Shown: positions 42,413-52,188, counted from the first letter of the stretch. The stretch: DNA of 64,000 nucleotides from an archaeon (GCA_021800035.1 JAJYZJ010000001.1:18236-82235), one strand, 5' to 3'. Translations and numbers: made by a program. The notes: a model not told the origin generated them from the letters alone.

Positions 42413-43246
42413 TTGAAAGCGTCAGTTATTGTCAGGTTTGCCAGACTGGATGACAGGTCTTCCATACTCCGGCTGGTAGAGCATACGTGGGACTGGGGCG
42501 ACTACATCCCGGAAGTGCTCGACGAATGGCTCAGTGGGAGCGATAGCAGACTGTTCGTAGGCGAGCTGGATTCAGAGATTGTGGCGCTGACACATCTATC
42601 TATCTGCGAGGGCAGAGTAGGCTGGCTGGAGGGCCTCAGAGTGAAAGAGGGCCTCAGAAACCGGGGGATTGCGACTTTGGTTGCCCAGCATATAGCCCAA
42701 TATGCAAGGTCGGAGGGAATCCACAAGCTGAGGATGATGATTTATAGCGACAATTACGCGTCGATTCGGCATGCGAAAAAGTCGGGATTCAGCGTAAGGG
42801 GAACATTCAGGCGCGTTCGTTTTCGGGGAACTTCCTCGACGAGGCCCGTATTATTCTGTAGAACTGCGGAGTGGAGCTCTGTGCCAGCCAACGCCCTAGA
42901 GGATTACTGCGGCTTGCTTTATACTTCCTGGAAATGGCTCGACCTCAATCAAGCTCGCTTTGAAAAACTGGTTGCAAGCGGGAAAGTCTTCTCAGATGGT
43001 GAACAAATATTGATTCACTCTTCTGATTATGCTGATGATAACGCCAAACGCTGTGCGGAAGTAGGGTTTACGTCATCTATGGACGAGGCTCTGGTAGGGA
43101 GTCTGGCATCATCTCTTGTAAAGACCGGATATCAAACAGTAGAGTTTGTCATACCTTCGAACTGGTACTTTTCCAAAGAAGAGTTCAGCGAAGATATTAT
43201 AGATGAGAATCGCCATGAGCAGCTCATCTTCGAACGCGAGCTCTAG
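42413..43246 (+). CDS. GNAT-family acetyltransferase
   Basis: 277 aa. The N-terminal GNAT domain (1-145) shows LEGLRVKEGLRNRGIATLV, the acetyl-CoA loop (RxxGxA), and YSDNYASIRHAKKSGF. The C-terminal 130 residues are a separate region without a recognised motif (VPANALEDYCGLL...), similar to two-domain GNAT proteins. TTG start. Its end overlaps thiQ by 4 nt (convergent). Confidence 0.85.
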   Translation: MKASVIVRFARLDDRSSILRLVEHTWDWGDYIPEVLDEWLSGSDSRLFVGELDSEIVALTHLSICEGRVGWLEGLRVKEGLRNRGIATLVAQHIAQYARSEGIHKLRMMIYSDNYASIRHAKKSGFSVRGTFRRVRFRGTSSTRPVLFCRTAEWSSVPANALEDYCGLLYTSWKWLDLNQARFEKLVASGKVFSDGEQILIHSSDYADDNAKRCAEVGFTSSMDEALVGSLASSLVKTGYQTVEFVIPSNWYFSKEEFSEDIIDENRHEQLIFEREL

Positions 43247-44190
43247 TTTTTGAAGAATTTGAACCTCTTAAATTTCAGGCCTACTTTCGCTCCTATCTCA
43301 GGCGAGAAACTGGTCTCCACATCCGCCCACCAGTTGTCCCAGCGGACTCTCACCCGGAAGCCTGCCGGAGAATTCTGCACTGCATCCACTTCTGCGTGGA
43401 ACTCGGCAAGCGCGGGCTCAGTGAGATCTGCCTCTTGGGGTAGGAAGCAAAGCCTGCCGCCGTTATAGGGGATTGAATTGTACCCCATGAACCAGGCCAC
43501 AAATTCGTTCGCGGGGTTATCTACCACATCGCGTGCCGCTCCCTCCTGCTCAAGAGCGCCATCATTGATAACCACGAGATGGTCGGCCAATCCGAGCGCT
43601 TCGATGTGGTCATGAGTGACGTGAATCACTGTGAGTTTCTGCTGCTGCTGGATGTGTTTCACCTCCCACCGGAGCGAATCCCTTAGCCTGGCATCAAGGC
43701 TAGAAAATGGCTCATCCAGCAGAAGTAGCCTCGGATTCGGCGCTAGCGCGCGAGCAAGGGCAACCCTTTGTTGCTGACCCCCGCTGAGCTCGCTTGGTTT
43801 GGAATCCAGACGACTGTCAATCTCCATCAGTTTCGCGACCTCCTTTACTCTCTCCTCTATTTCTGCGCGAGGAACTTTTCTAACCTGAAGCCCGAACGCG
43901 ATATTCCCGGCCACCGTCATATTAGGAAACAGCGCAAGTGATTGAAATACCATCCCGATGTTTCGCTTTTCAGGGGGTTCATGGACTGGCTTCCCGTCGA
44001 AGAGCACGTTTCCGCTGAGCGGTTCCTCTAGGCCGGCGACGAGCCTGAGTAATGTGCTCTTTCCACTTCCAGACGGCCCCACGACGACGGTAATCTTGCC
44101 GTCAGGAGCTACCATGTTAAGGCCGTTCAAGGCTGAAATATGGCCATATCTCATGGAGACGTTCTGGAGCCTGACTTCCAAGTCAATCAC
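43243..44190 (-). CDS. thiQ: ABC transporter ATP-binding protein, thiamine type
   Basis: 315-aa importer ATPase. Walker A GPSGSGKST, Q-loop VFQSLAL, signature LSGGQQQRVALARAL, Walker B LLLLDEPFSSLD and H-loop VTHDHIEAL. A C-terminal domain of about 80 residues (TOBE-like) follows. Last gene of the thiB-thiP-thiQ operon, overlapping thiP by 8 nt. Substrate is inferred from thiB; iron or other oxyanion transporters share this architecture. Confidence 0.85.
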   Translation of the reverse strand: MIDLEVRLQNVSMRYGHISALNGLNMVAPDGKITVVVGPSGSGKSTLLRLVAGLEEPLSGNVLFDGKPVHEPPEKRNIGMVFQSLALFPNMTVAGNIAFGLQVRKVPRAEIEERVKEVAKLMEIDSRLDSKPSELSGGQQQRVALARALAPNPRLLLLDEPFSSLDARLRDSLRWEVKHIQQQQKLTVIHVTHDHIEALGLADHLVVINDGALEQEGAARDVVDNPANEFVAWFMGYNSIPYNGGRLCFLPQEADLTEPALAEFHAEVDAVQNSPAGFRVRVRWDNWWADVETSFSPEIGAKVGLKFKRFKFFKN

Positions 44191-45769
44191 TGAACCTGAG
44201 AATTAAAAAGTAAGCGCCCACGGTTATGAAGATAAGCATCGCGGCAAGCGCGGCTGCTGCGCGAAATAACCTGAGACCGAGTAGGGCGTATATCGCGAGA
44301 GGGATGGTTGTGTAGGCGGGGGTGTAAAGGACTGAGGTCGCGGCAAATTCTCCGATTCCAATTGCAAACGCTATTACTACAGAGCTGACCAACGCCCCAC
44401 GAGCGCTGGGGAGCTCAACCTCCAGCAGTGTTGACAGTTTCCCTGCACCCAAGAGAGCGCTGGCAGAGGCAAGATTCTTAGGTAGCGGCTCCAAGCCGTT
44501 CGAGAGAAAACGTAACGAGACGGGCAGGGCGACCGCGCACTGAGCAAACACGATGGTGGGCCATACTAGGTCGAACACAGCGAATCCGCTCAAAGCTAAG
44601 TATATAGCAAGTCCAATCGTAACTGGCGACACAGCGACTGGAAGCACAAGCGCCAAGTTGTAAAGCCTGGATCTTTCCTGACGCGCGTTGCCTAGCATAT
44701 AGTGCACGGCTCCGACCGAAAGGAAGAACGTGACTCCGGATGCAAGCGTCGCGAACGTTATCGAGTTGATAGCCACTCTATTTACAGAGACACCGAGTCT
44801 CTCCGCGGTCGCAGGCTGGAAAAGCAATGCGAACCCGCGTCCGTCGTTTGCTAAGGCAGATATGACTACTGCAAAGAGGGGATAATCCTCGAACACAAGG
44901 TATGCTAGCAAAAACAGAGAGGCGCAAAGCCTTGCTCTTTTCGAGCTGGCTGGCCAAGGCGCGCTCGAGTTCGCGGTTCTAAAGTCTGGTGTGAGTCTGG
45001 TTTTCCCAGGAAGAATGGCCAAACTGATTGCTACTACCGGAAGTATTTGTATTATGGCCAAAGCTGTCGCGGTCGCTGGGCTGAAGAGTATCCTCTGGTA
45101 TGTGTATATTGCCACTTCTGAGGTATAATGCGAAGGGCCCCCAATAGTGAGCGGAATTACGAAGCCCAAAAAAGAATAGACGAATGCAAAAAACGCGCCC
45201 CCGCCAGCCGCCCCAAGGGTGCTAGGAACGATTATCCTTCTAACTACTTCCAGCAAGGAAGCACCGGAAGTCCTCGCAGCCTGCACAACCTCGCCTGAAC
45301 CAGCAGAAAGCTTTGCTGAAGTAAATAGTGCAACGAGCGGCGAATTGAAAAGCGCGTTAACGGCAATTATTCCGCTGAGACCGTGGGACAATCCCTGTAG
45401 TGGGCTATTTGCAGGATATCCCAAGAGGAATCCCGCTGCCACTGCTACAGACGGAAGCATGAATGGCAAGAGAATTGCTGAAGTATAGGCTGCCCTTCCT
45501 CTGAAAGAGAGGAGTCCGAGCACGATCCCCACGGGATAGCCCATGGCGAGGGCGGCAATCGAGCTGAGCACCCCCTGAAGTAGTGACTGCTCAAGCGAAT
45601 CTACTACAAACCGCTGCATTAGTGTGTGCCCCAGAACCTGGGGGCGAAATGCACCCGTGGACAGTGCCGAGGCGGCGAATGGCCCATATACAATCAAAAC
45701 CTCGTAGATCACGGGGGTCGAGCCTGCTAACACGGTTGCAAGACTCGACCTGCTCATTCGGATGTTCAC
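44183..45769 (-). CDS. thiP: ABC transporter permease, fused two-domain (ThiP-like)
   Basis: 528 aa with about 12 helices in two homologous halves, each with an EAA loop: near residue 170 (AARTSGASLLEVVRRIIVPS) and near 460 (ASALLGAGKLSTLLEVELPS). Fused permeases of this type occur in thiamine and iron importers. GTG start, with ATG 45757 as alternative. It lies 29 nt after the binding-protein gene. Confidence 0.85.
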   Translation of the reverse strand: MNIRMSRSSLATVLAGSTPVIYEVLIVYGPFAASALSTGAFRPQVLGHTLMQRFVVDSLEQSLLQGVLSSIAALAMGYPVGIVLGLLSFRGRAAYTSAILLPFMLPSVAVAAGFLLGYPANSPLQGLSHGLSGIIAVNALFNSPLVALFTSAKLSAGSGEVVQAARTSGASLLEVVRRIIVPSTLGAAGGGAFFAFVYSFLGFVIPLTIGGPSHYTSEVAIYTYQRILFSPATATALAIIQILPVVAISLAILPGKTRLTPDFRTANSSAPWPASSKRARLCASLFLLAYLVFEDYPLFAVVISALANDGRGFALLFQPATAERLGVSVNRVAINSITFATLASGVTFFLSVGAVHYMLGNARQERSRLYNLALVLPVAVSPVTIGLAIYLALSGFAVFDLVWPTIVFAQCAVALPVSLRFLSNGLEPLPKNLASASALLGAGKLSTLLEVELPSARGALVSSVVIAFAIGIGEFAATSVLYTPAYTTIPLAIYALLGLRLFRAAAALAAMLIFITVGAYFLILRFSD

Positions 45770-45798
45770 CGCTTGATTGGAGGCACCAGATAGCGTAG

Positions 45799-46893
45799 TC
45801 AGGACATTATGGACTGCCAGTCAGCCAGCCAGACTGTCAGGTTGGCAGCTATTTGCTCGGGGGTGATCAAGTTATTCAGCACCACAGTGTTATTTGCTCC
45901 TATAGCCGCAGAAAATACTGGTGGCAGTGGAACTGCGGTGTCAGCCGGGAAGACCCACTCTCCCTCCGGGATCAGGGACTGCACCTGCGGGCTCAAGAGC
46001 CAGTTTTCGAAATCTTCGGCCAGTTTCACATGTTTCGCCCCCCGAACAATCCCCATTCCCTCTATCTCAAGCCATGTGTAAGCTTCTCCGCCGTAGTGCA
46101 TAGCGGCGCTGGAACAACCGGGATACCCTCCAAATACCTTGAAATAGGCCGGATCTCCTCCGTAACTAACTGCCAAATTGCGCCCGTCCGTAGGAAATAT
46201 GCTGAAAGCCGTGCCCCAATCGGGGGCCACTTCCGCGTAGGGCTTCACCTCCTTCCACCAGGTCTCCCAGTTCTCATGCAGCACTTCCTGATAGAAGGCG
46301 ATTTCGTAAAGCAGGAAGCTTTCACCCGTAGAGTCGACCGTAGGATTTTCCAAAACCAGTTGTTTAGCCAGTGAGGGCGTGGCCAGCTCTGTGAAGCTCA
46401 GGTTAGAACCGAAACCCGCGCTCTGATTACAGTAGTCCAGCGTGATTGGTGAATATTCATATGGAACAAGATAGTGCGCCGGGCTCAAGTCGTTCATGAG
46501 ATACTTCGGTACCTCGCCTAGGTTTGGAGGTGAATAGTTTAGCAACACCCCATGGGAAACCGCTTGGGTTACTTGGAGGTTGGTAAGACCCACAACGATG
46601 TCAGCTCGTGGGTCTGCTTTCTGCTGTATAAGTGTCTCAAGCATGCTACCCGTGTCCGAAAATCTATCCACAACTAGGTTGACATGGTAAGTGCGCTCGA
46701 AACCTCCGAAGACAGTGTTGTTCACCTGTGTTACATTCTGAGCATCCGCAAAAAGGGAGCTATAGGTATAGATTGTGAGCGTTGGAAGGGAGGAATGGTT
46801 TTGTGTAAAGGTTGTAAAGGAGTAGTAGCTCAGCGCCACGATGACCAGTACCACAGCAGCAATGAGAATTTTGCTACTATGCGAGAGCTGCAT
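45799..46893 (-). CDS. thiB: thiamine ABC transporter substrate-binding protein
   Basis: 364-aa extracellular lipid- or membrane-anchored binding protein. The N-terminal helix (ILIAAVVLVIVALSYYSF) is followed by a Ser/Thr spacer and the family start LTIYTYSSLFADA. Landmarks AVSYGGDPAYF, EIEGMGIVRGAKH, and FPADTAVPLPPVF match ThiB/TbpA. ATG start 27 nt after a minus-strand TATA box (46915-46924), so the transcript is leaderless. Confidence 0.85.
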   Translation of the reverse strand: MQLSHSSKILIAAVVLVIVALSYYSFTTFTQNHSSLPTLTIYTYSSLFADAQNVTQVNNTVFGGFERTYHVNLVVDRFSDTGSMLETLIQQKADPRADIVVGLTNLQVTQAVSHGVLLNYSPPNLGEVPKYLMNDLSPAHYLVPYEYSPITLDYCNQSAGFGSNLSFTELATPSLAKQLVLENPTVDSTGESFLLYEIAFYQEVLHENWETWWKEVKPYAEVAPDWGTAFSIFPTDGRNLAVSYGGDPAYFKVFGGYPGCSSAAMHYGGEAYTWLEIEGMGIVRGAKHVKLAEDFENWLLSPQVQSLIPEGEWVFPADTAVPLPPVFSAAIGANNTVVLNNLITPEQIAANLTVWLADWQSIMS

Positions 46894-46914
46894 GCTTATT
46901 GCGTCTCTACACGC

Positions 46915-46924
46915 CCATATAAGG
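46915..46924 (-). promoter_or_regulatory. TATA box of thiBPQ
   Basis: On the minus strand CCTTATATGG ends about 22 nt before ATG 46893. With such a short 5' leader there is no room for a TPP riboswitch. Confidence 0.6.
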
Positions 46925-46990
46925 CCATTTATAACCGGTTTATAACAGATACCTTAATTGCACTGACCAGGAAGCTAGTAATAAGGAGAC

Positions 46991-47662
46991 ATGGGGGCTA
47001 GACCACTTCCTCGGATTTTCTATGCGCGCGACACGCTAGAAGTTGCAAAGGACCTGCTTGGCAAAGTTCTCGTGCGCAGCGCCGGAGACCGCAAGTTGGC
47101 TGGAAGAATAGTCGAAGTGGAGGCTTACAAAGGACTGTCAGATCCAGCCAGCCACGCATATCGTGGAGAGAACGGCCGGGCACGTTTGATGTTCGGCGAA
47201 GTGGGAAGATGTTATGTATACTTTGTCTACGGAAACCACTACTGCGTTAACGTGGTAGCCAAGTCATCAAGGGCCAGGGCAGGGGCTGTGCTGCTCCGTG
47301 CCCTTGAGCCGCTCCAGGGTGTGGATGTGATGCGATGCAACAGAGGAACGGAAGACAAATTCAGACTTACAAGTGGACCAGGTAGGCTTACCAAGGCCAT
47401 GGAGATTGATCTGAAACTTTATGGAACGGACCTGACCAAGCTTGGGGGTCTTTACATAGGAGATGGAAGCCTGCGATCAGAGGAGGTCATAGTTACGGCG
47501 GCCAGGGTCGGAGTTACACGGGCGGCGCAGAGACCATGGAGGTTCCTGATAGCGGGCTCTGAATACGTATCTGTCAGCCCAGGGCAAGATGCAGCGTCAA
47601 AAACGCAACTACCCCTGAAAGCAGGGCTACCGCAAGCCAAGAGCCGACGGTATAGGCAATGA
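46991..47662 (+). CDS. 3-methyladenine DNA glycosylase, AAG/MPG family
   Basis: 223-aa base-excision glycosylase. Motifs ARDLLGKVL-like (VAKDLLGKVLVR), VEVEAYKGLSDPASHAYRG with the catalytic glutamate, and CYVYFVYGNHYCVNVV. ATG with RBS AAGGAG. The family domain ends near EYVSVSP; the last 30 residues (from about 47574) are antisense to the end of the Pit gene and look like a read-through extension. Confidence 0.93.
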   Translation: MGARPLPRIFYARDTLEVAKDLLGKVLVRSAGDRKLAGRIVEVEAYKGLSDPASHAYRGENGRARLMFGEVGRCYVYFVYGNHYCVNVVAKSSRARAGAVLLRALEPLQGVDVMRCNRGTEDKFRLTSGPGRLTKAMEIDLKLYGTDLTKLGGLYIGDGSLRSEEVIVTAARVGVTRAAQRPWRFLIAGSEYVSVSPGQDAASKTQLPLKAGLPQAKSRRYRQ

Positions 47663-48506
47663 GTGGACGGTTGATAATCCAGAGCTTGGTTGACATCCCA
47701 ACTCCAACCATCGAACCCACGAGCGCCATTGTTACGGACATGGGTATTCCGGCCAGAGTCGACGCCAGCATTACGAAGGAACTCGAAATGAAGCTTGCAA
47801 GAACTCCACTCGGAGAAAGCCCGACAAAGCTCTCTCCAATCGTGGGTGCAAGGGTCTTCCCTACGGCGGTCACGCCGACAACGCAGAACGCCACGAGCGC
47901 GATTAGCACGAGTGGGTCGGGTGAGCTTACTGCGGCATATGTTCCGAAAATCATGCCAACGTTGTTCGCACCTAGGGTAAATGTCACATAAAGCATCGAA
48001 ACTTGCGTGAGTGTACGGTTGATTATGTCAATTCTCAATACGTTCATCCTCTCGTAGACCGCCCGAAGTAGCTTCTCAAGAGCGAATGCAAGCAGCCCCC
48101 CAATTAACGGAGCCGCGAGCCAAGAGGAAAGTATCTCTATGGCGACCAGGCGGTGGACTCCGAAACCCAGAGCTAGACTTGCTCCAATGAACGCACCGAC
48201 TGCGGATACGCTCAGGCTCACCGGTAGCTTGCCGAGCGTGAGCACTAGGATGAGCACGAAGCTCAAGAGAAACACAAAGGTCACTGCGTCAGGGGAACGT
48301 AACAGAGAAAGTGAGTCAACGAGGCTGTACTGCATTTCTCTCCAGCCTAATGCGGAACCCAGGGCCAGGCCTATCACTGTCCACAGAGCCCCCCGCCTAT
48401 AACTGAGAGCCCCTGAGCCTACGAGCCCTCCTACCACAACAGGGCCATTGTTCCAGCCGAAAACAAATGCCAGCAGCATCGCACTGGCAAATAGCAGTAG
48501 GAGCAA
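47574..48506 (-). CDS. pit: PiT-family inorganic phosphate transporter
   Basis: 310-aa carrier with about ten helices and two inverted PD001131-type motifs: AFVFGWNNGPVVVGG near the N-terminus and TFTLGANNVGMIFG in the middle. Convergent and overlapping by 89 nt with the glycosylase gene. It lies 3 nt after the DUF47 gene with which it forms the usual Pit-accessory pair. Confidence 0.92.
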   Translation of the reverse strand: MLLLLFASAMLLAFVFGWNNGPVVVGGLVGSGALSYRRGALWTVIGLALGSALGWREMQYSLVDSLSLLRSPDAVTFVFLLSFVLILVLTLGKLPVSLSVSAVGAFIGASLALGFGVHRLVAIEILSSWLAAPLIGGLLAFALEKLLRAVYERMNVLRIDIINRTLTQVSMLYVTFTLGANNVGMIFGTYAAVSSPDPLVLIALVAFCVVGVTAVGKTLAPTIGESFVGLSPSGVLASFISSSFVMLASTLAGIPMSVTMALVGSMVGVGMSTKLWIINRPLIAYTVGSWLAVALLSGVVAFLTLHLALG

Positions 48507-48509
48507 ACC

Positions 48510-49184
48510 TCAGTAGCCCTTGGCAAGCATGATGAGTATGGTCTGGGTGGCATCTTGGGAGCGATCCGCCATGTTGTCGGCTACGTTAAGGAAATCGCGG
48601 AGTTGAATAATCTGCAGGGTGTTCTCTGCGCCATCGGCGGAGAGAAGCTTGCGCAGCGCTTCACTTTTAAATGAATCGGCGCGTTCTTCGAGCTCTCGTA
48701 CTTCTGCAATCTTGTCAAAGATCTTCTTTTTGTCTACGGGAAGCAAATGAAGAACACTGATGAACTCCTGAATGGCGGAAATGCAGGTGTCGAGGAATCC
48801 CATGACTTCTTTCCAGCCGCAGAAATCCGCCACAATTCCATTAGGAGAGGGAGTGGAGATTATCAGCTTTGAGGCGTCCCAGGCGGCATCTGCTATGTCG
48901 TCAATTTGTTCTATTAGTAACAGGAAATCTTGACGCATTCCACCAAAAAAGGCTCCTTTGGCGATCTTCAGGCTCGAATCGACGTCTAGCCTGTCGGCTT
49001 CGCTCTCTGCTCTTCCTATCGAAGACTGTTCGACCGATGCAGAAACGGCGTTACCCACCGAGAGCTCGGTTATGAGTCTCTTCAAACCCTCGGCGCAACG
49101 CAGAGACTGCTGAGCCTGCGCGTCTATGAGAGAAAGAATATCCCTTTCTCTTCGCGCGGGGTCCAAGATTTCAGGCAGTTTCAT
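48510..49184 (-). CDS. DUF47/PhoU-like Pit accessory protein
   Basis: 224-aa helical protein of the PhoU-like DUF47 family: repeats of ESEADRLD, LIEQIDDIADAAWDASKLI and RDFLNVADNMADRSQDA with acidic metal-binding positions. It is encoded just before pit, as is common, and probably regulates phosphate uptake. ATG 49184 is chosen; the frame opens at 49211. Confidence 0.9.
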   Translation of the reverse strand: MKLPEILDPARRERDILSLIDAQAQQSLRCAEGLKRLITELSVGNAVSASVEQSSIGRAESEADRLDVDSSLKIAKGAFFGGMRQDFLLLIEQIDDIADAAWDASKLIISTPSPNGIVADFCGWKEVMGFLDTCISAIQEFISVLHLLPVDKKKIFDKIAEVRELEERADSFKSEALRKLLSADGAENTLQIIQLRDFLNVADNMADRSQDATQTILIMLAKGY

Positions 49185-49318
49185 AGTGCCACAGCTCACC
49201 AGGAGCAGCACAGCCTCATTGGCTCTTGATTATAAGTATGTTGAGGATGCTCTCTAGAGGGACTGGTCAGGCTCTATTTCGCGAACTGAACTCTATCATG
49301 TCCACGCTTCAACTATAT

Positions 49319-49328
49319 CTTAAATACG
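49319..49328 (+). promoter_or_regulatory. TATA box of the second HExxH gene
   Basis: CTTAAATACG about 25-30 nt upstream of ATG 49351. Confidence 0.55.
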
Positions 49329-49350
49329 CCAACATTAGAGTCGCCAGAAG

Positions 49351-49899
49351 ATGGTCCAAGGCATAGAGATAAACAGAAACGCTGAGATGTTGAGCTATGC
49401 TTTCGGGGATGTTTTCAAGGGTTTTGACAAAGTGGAAGCGGTGCGCAATATCTTTGGCGACGCAACAGAACAGGTACTGTCTAGGCAGCGCGTGGTTCTT
49501 TACCCCCGGATGGGCTATCTTTCAGTTGACGGCCAATCGGGCTATATTCTCGTCAGCCAACCCTACCTCAGGAACGGGGACGAGGTCTACCTCTACTTGG
49601 ACGTAATTCACGAACTTGTTCATGTCAAGCAGTTCTTGGAAGGGAAGGAGCTGTTTGACGAGCGCTATAGTTACGTGGATAGACCCACCGAGATTGAGGC
49701 GTACCGCGTTGCAACGAACGAAGCTAGACGGATCGGATTGTCTGATGCCAAAATACGAGAATATCTGAAGGTGGAGTGGATAACTAATGCTGAATTTGCC
49801 CGTCTTCTCAGGAGTGTGGGCATGCGCGCAAATGTGGGTCCTTCAGGAGACGTCAAACGGCGTAGCGTAAGTAGACGAAGGTTTGTACTTCCCAAGTAG
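49351..49899 (+). CDS. HExxH putative metallopeptidase-like protein (paralogue 2)
   Basis: 182 aa, paralogue of 19345-19872. HELVH at 87-91 after LYLDVI, and RPTEIEAY (about 111-118) with candidate third ligands. It lacks the 15-residue N-terminal extension of paralogue 1 and has a basic C-terminal tail (VKRRSVSRRR). Leaderless ATG. No secretion signal; cytoplasmic. Family unnamed to me. Confidence 0.7.
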   Translation: MVQGIEINRNAEMLSYAFGDVFKGFDKVEAVRNIFGDATEQVLSRQRVVLYPRMGYLSVDGQSGYILVSQPYLRNGDEVYLYLDVIHELVHVKQFLEGKELFDERYSYVDRPTEIEAYRVATNEARRIGLSDAKIREYLKVEWITNAEFARLLRSVGMRANVGPSGDVKRRSVSRRRFVLPK

Positions 49900-50255
49900 T
49901 CCGAGAAGGATGCATATCCGGGGTTGATTCCGCGCATCAGTCCTTTTTGTACGGCGAAAAGCGCATGGCGGACTTCAGACCGACAGGATGCGATGAACCA
50001 GACTTTTTCTTAACGTAAAATACTCTGGACGTATTCCTGTCCTGTAAGCAAACTGTAACTCGGAATGAATCTGGTTGGGGGTGGCACCAATGCGCCCGGG
50101 TTTACCTCTTTCACACGCAAGTAAAACGTGGCGTCAATTCACGTGGTCTCTTTTTGCCGGTGGGAGGGACACTGGCCAGGTTCGGGCATATTGATGAGGG
50201 ACCAAATAAAAAATCCTAGGCAAAGGTTTATTCCAAGCAGTTTGAAAACGTCCTG
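49900..50255. other. gene-free interval
   Basis: About 355 nt. Only a TATA-like GGTTTATTCC (50225-50234) upstream of the GAF gene is seen. Confidence 0.5.
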
Positions 50256-50741
50256 ATGGCCAAAGTTAGTAAGTCTGGCAAAGATCTTCCAGAGGGCGAC
50301 ACACTGGAAGGGCAGATTGCAAACGCCGAAAATCACCTAAAGGCAATGGAGGCAGCTGTTGAGCATATCTGGAAGAAGTATCAGAGTCATTCATGGGTGG
50401 GTATTTACCTCCTCGAGGGAGATACGCTTGTTCTGGGTCCATGGAAGGGAAAACAGCCCACCATCCATACACGCATTCCCATAGGTATGGGCATATGTGG
50501 CTCGGCCGCCAGAACCCGAGAGACAGTGATAGTTGACGACGTGTCTAAGGACCCTAGATACTTAGAATGCTTTCTTGATACCAAATCGGAGATTGTTGTT
50601 CCAATTTGCAAAAACGGAAATGTACTGGGTGAGATCGACGTCGATGGAGATCGACAAGGCGCATTCGGCGAAAGCGATCGCCACTATCTGGAGCTTATAG
50701 CAGAACAGCTCGCGTCGCGACTGTTTGAGCACGAATCGTAA
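50256..50741 (+). CDS. GAF-domain protein, free-methionine-(R)-sulfoxide reductase-like
   Basis: 161-aa single GAF domain. Helix EGQIANAENHLKAM, strand SWVGIYLLEGDTLVLGPWKG. C81 (GMGICGSAA) and C105 (YLECF) are separated by 24 residues, as are C94 and C118 of E. coli fRMsr, and the core TKSEIVVPICKNGNVLGEIDVDGD matches. It may repair free oxidised methionine. ATG start. It precedes the UbiD remnant, which is not linked in function. Confidence 0.8.
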   Translation: MAKVSKSGKDLPEGDTLEGQIANAENHLKAMEAAVEHIWKKYQSHSWVGIYLLEGDTLVLGPWKGKQPTIHTRIPIGMGICGSAARTRETVIVDDVSKDPRYLECFLDTKSEIVVPICKNGNVLGEIDVDGDRQGAFGESDRHYLELIAEQLASRLFEHES

Positions 50742-50796
50742 GCCTGAGCGCTCACAGCCCAGCCCAGATCAGCTTTACCGATTTGAGGGGGACCAG

Positions 50797-52188
50797 AAGT
50801 TGACCTTCCTTCAGCAAAAGAAGGGTTTCAGAGACTTTCTTCTGACACTGGTCTCTGAACGCGCACTTAACATGGTAGATAGTCGGTTTTCCCGGATGTT
50901 TAAAGCGGTTGAGGCTTCTGGCTACGCTTTATGCCAGCCCTATCCAGTCTGAAATCCTCTTGGAATTTGAGGTAACAACTTTCGGAAATCAGCATGCAAG
51001 CAGCGCCGCTGTAGCGTGTTACTTCGAGCGCCAAGGGGGCGAAATCCTTCCCAGACTCTCCAAGGCGATCTCAAATCCACTCCGCCCAAATGGAACGGCC
51101 AGAATTTGCGAATCCTCCTTCCTATGAGACGGTCGAGGACAATGTCGACCTGCCCCCGCAGCCTCCAGTCCTGCGTGCTAGGGGTAACCGCTTTTGGTGC
51201 GTGAACTCAGCAGTATTCTGGGTTAACAACCGCAGGGACGGCTCCAAACTGAATTTCGGTAGAATGACATTTGCTTGGGATGAAAGAGGAAAATTTATTA
51301 TTAGAGTCGTGCCAAGAGACCTGCTAATTTACCACAAGTGTTCGACGGGCGAAATTGTTGCTGCCGCCACGATCGGTATTGGACTCGGTTCTCTATCGCA
51401 GCTGCAATCGCAGTTCCTACCGGTTACGATGGTTCGGACATTGCGAACGCGCTAGAACCCGAATCACTGGTCCGCGCCCGGTTCACTCATCTTCCCGCTC
51501 GCATCGGATAGCGAATTCGTTCTTGAGCGTAGAATAGTTGAGTCCCTGGGCGAAGATGAAATATCATTCTTCGACATAACCTGGACCCTTGATACCATTA
51601 GGCACCAGCCTGTTTTCGAACCGTCTCACGCCAGCCATGATAAACCCCGCGTCTATCAACACCTACCTGCGGTGCTATGGCAAGCACCGGACACGCGTGA
51701 TTCTCCCAGGGGAGCCTGCCATTCTTAGTGAAATCTCAAGCAGAGTTGAGGGCATGAATGTCTACCTCATAACCGCAGGTGGCAGTTGGCTACGCGCTGT
51801 GGTGGAAATTAGAAAGGGGAAAAGGATCATGGCAAGGGAGCGATTCACGCGGAGTTTCGCGGTCTCGGTTCCCTCAAATAAGTTGTGGCGGTGGATTGCG
51901 GTGGTGGATCAAGACATTGGCATCAGAAACCCAGAGGAGGTTGAGTGGGCGACTTCTACTAGGTTTCAGGTCGGCGCAGGACTTGTTCTGCCCGAGGATG
52001 TCACCGGTTTATTTCTTGACCCAATTGTAGACGAACACACTACTCACCTTAAAGAGGGTTCGGACGCAATCGTCGAATATAGAAGAAAGAGGGAAGAATC
52101 TCGGGGATGTAGCCGGAAGGGGTTGATCCGAGCAATTACGAAGGGGTATCAGTTGAGATGTTCACAATTCACCTCGAGTGCTTGTTGA
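50797..52188 (+). pseudogene. frameshifted UbiD-family decarboxylase pseudogene
   Basis: UbiD-like sequence spread over three frames. Frame 1 from about 50797 (KGFRDFLLTL), frame 2 around 50945-51000, frame 3 from about 51090 (VDLPPQPPVLRA, GSKLNFGRMTFAWDERGKFIIRV), frame 2 around 51437-51490 (DIANALEPESLVRARFTHLP), frame 3 again (DSEFVLERRIVESLGEDEISFFD), and frame 1 from about 51590 with the C-terminal signature VVDQDIGIRNPEEVEWATSTRFQ (51901-51966). At least five frame changes plus a stop show that it is not functional. UbiD enzymes are prFMN decarboxylases; archaeal homologues act in several pathways. Confidence 0.8.

Noticed and set aside
46894-46990. Possible TPP riboswitch before thiB
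   Set aside because: The TATA box is only about 25 nt before the start, so there is no leader to hold one.
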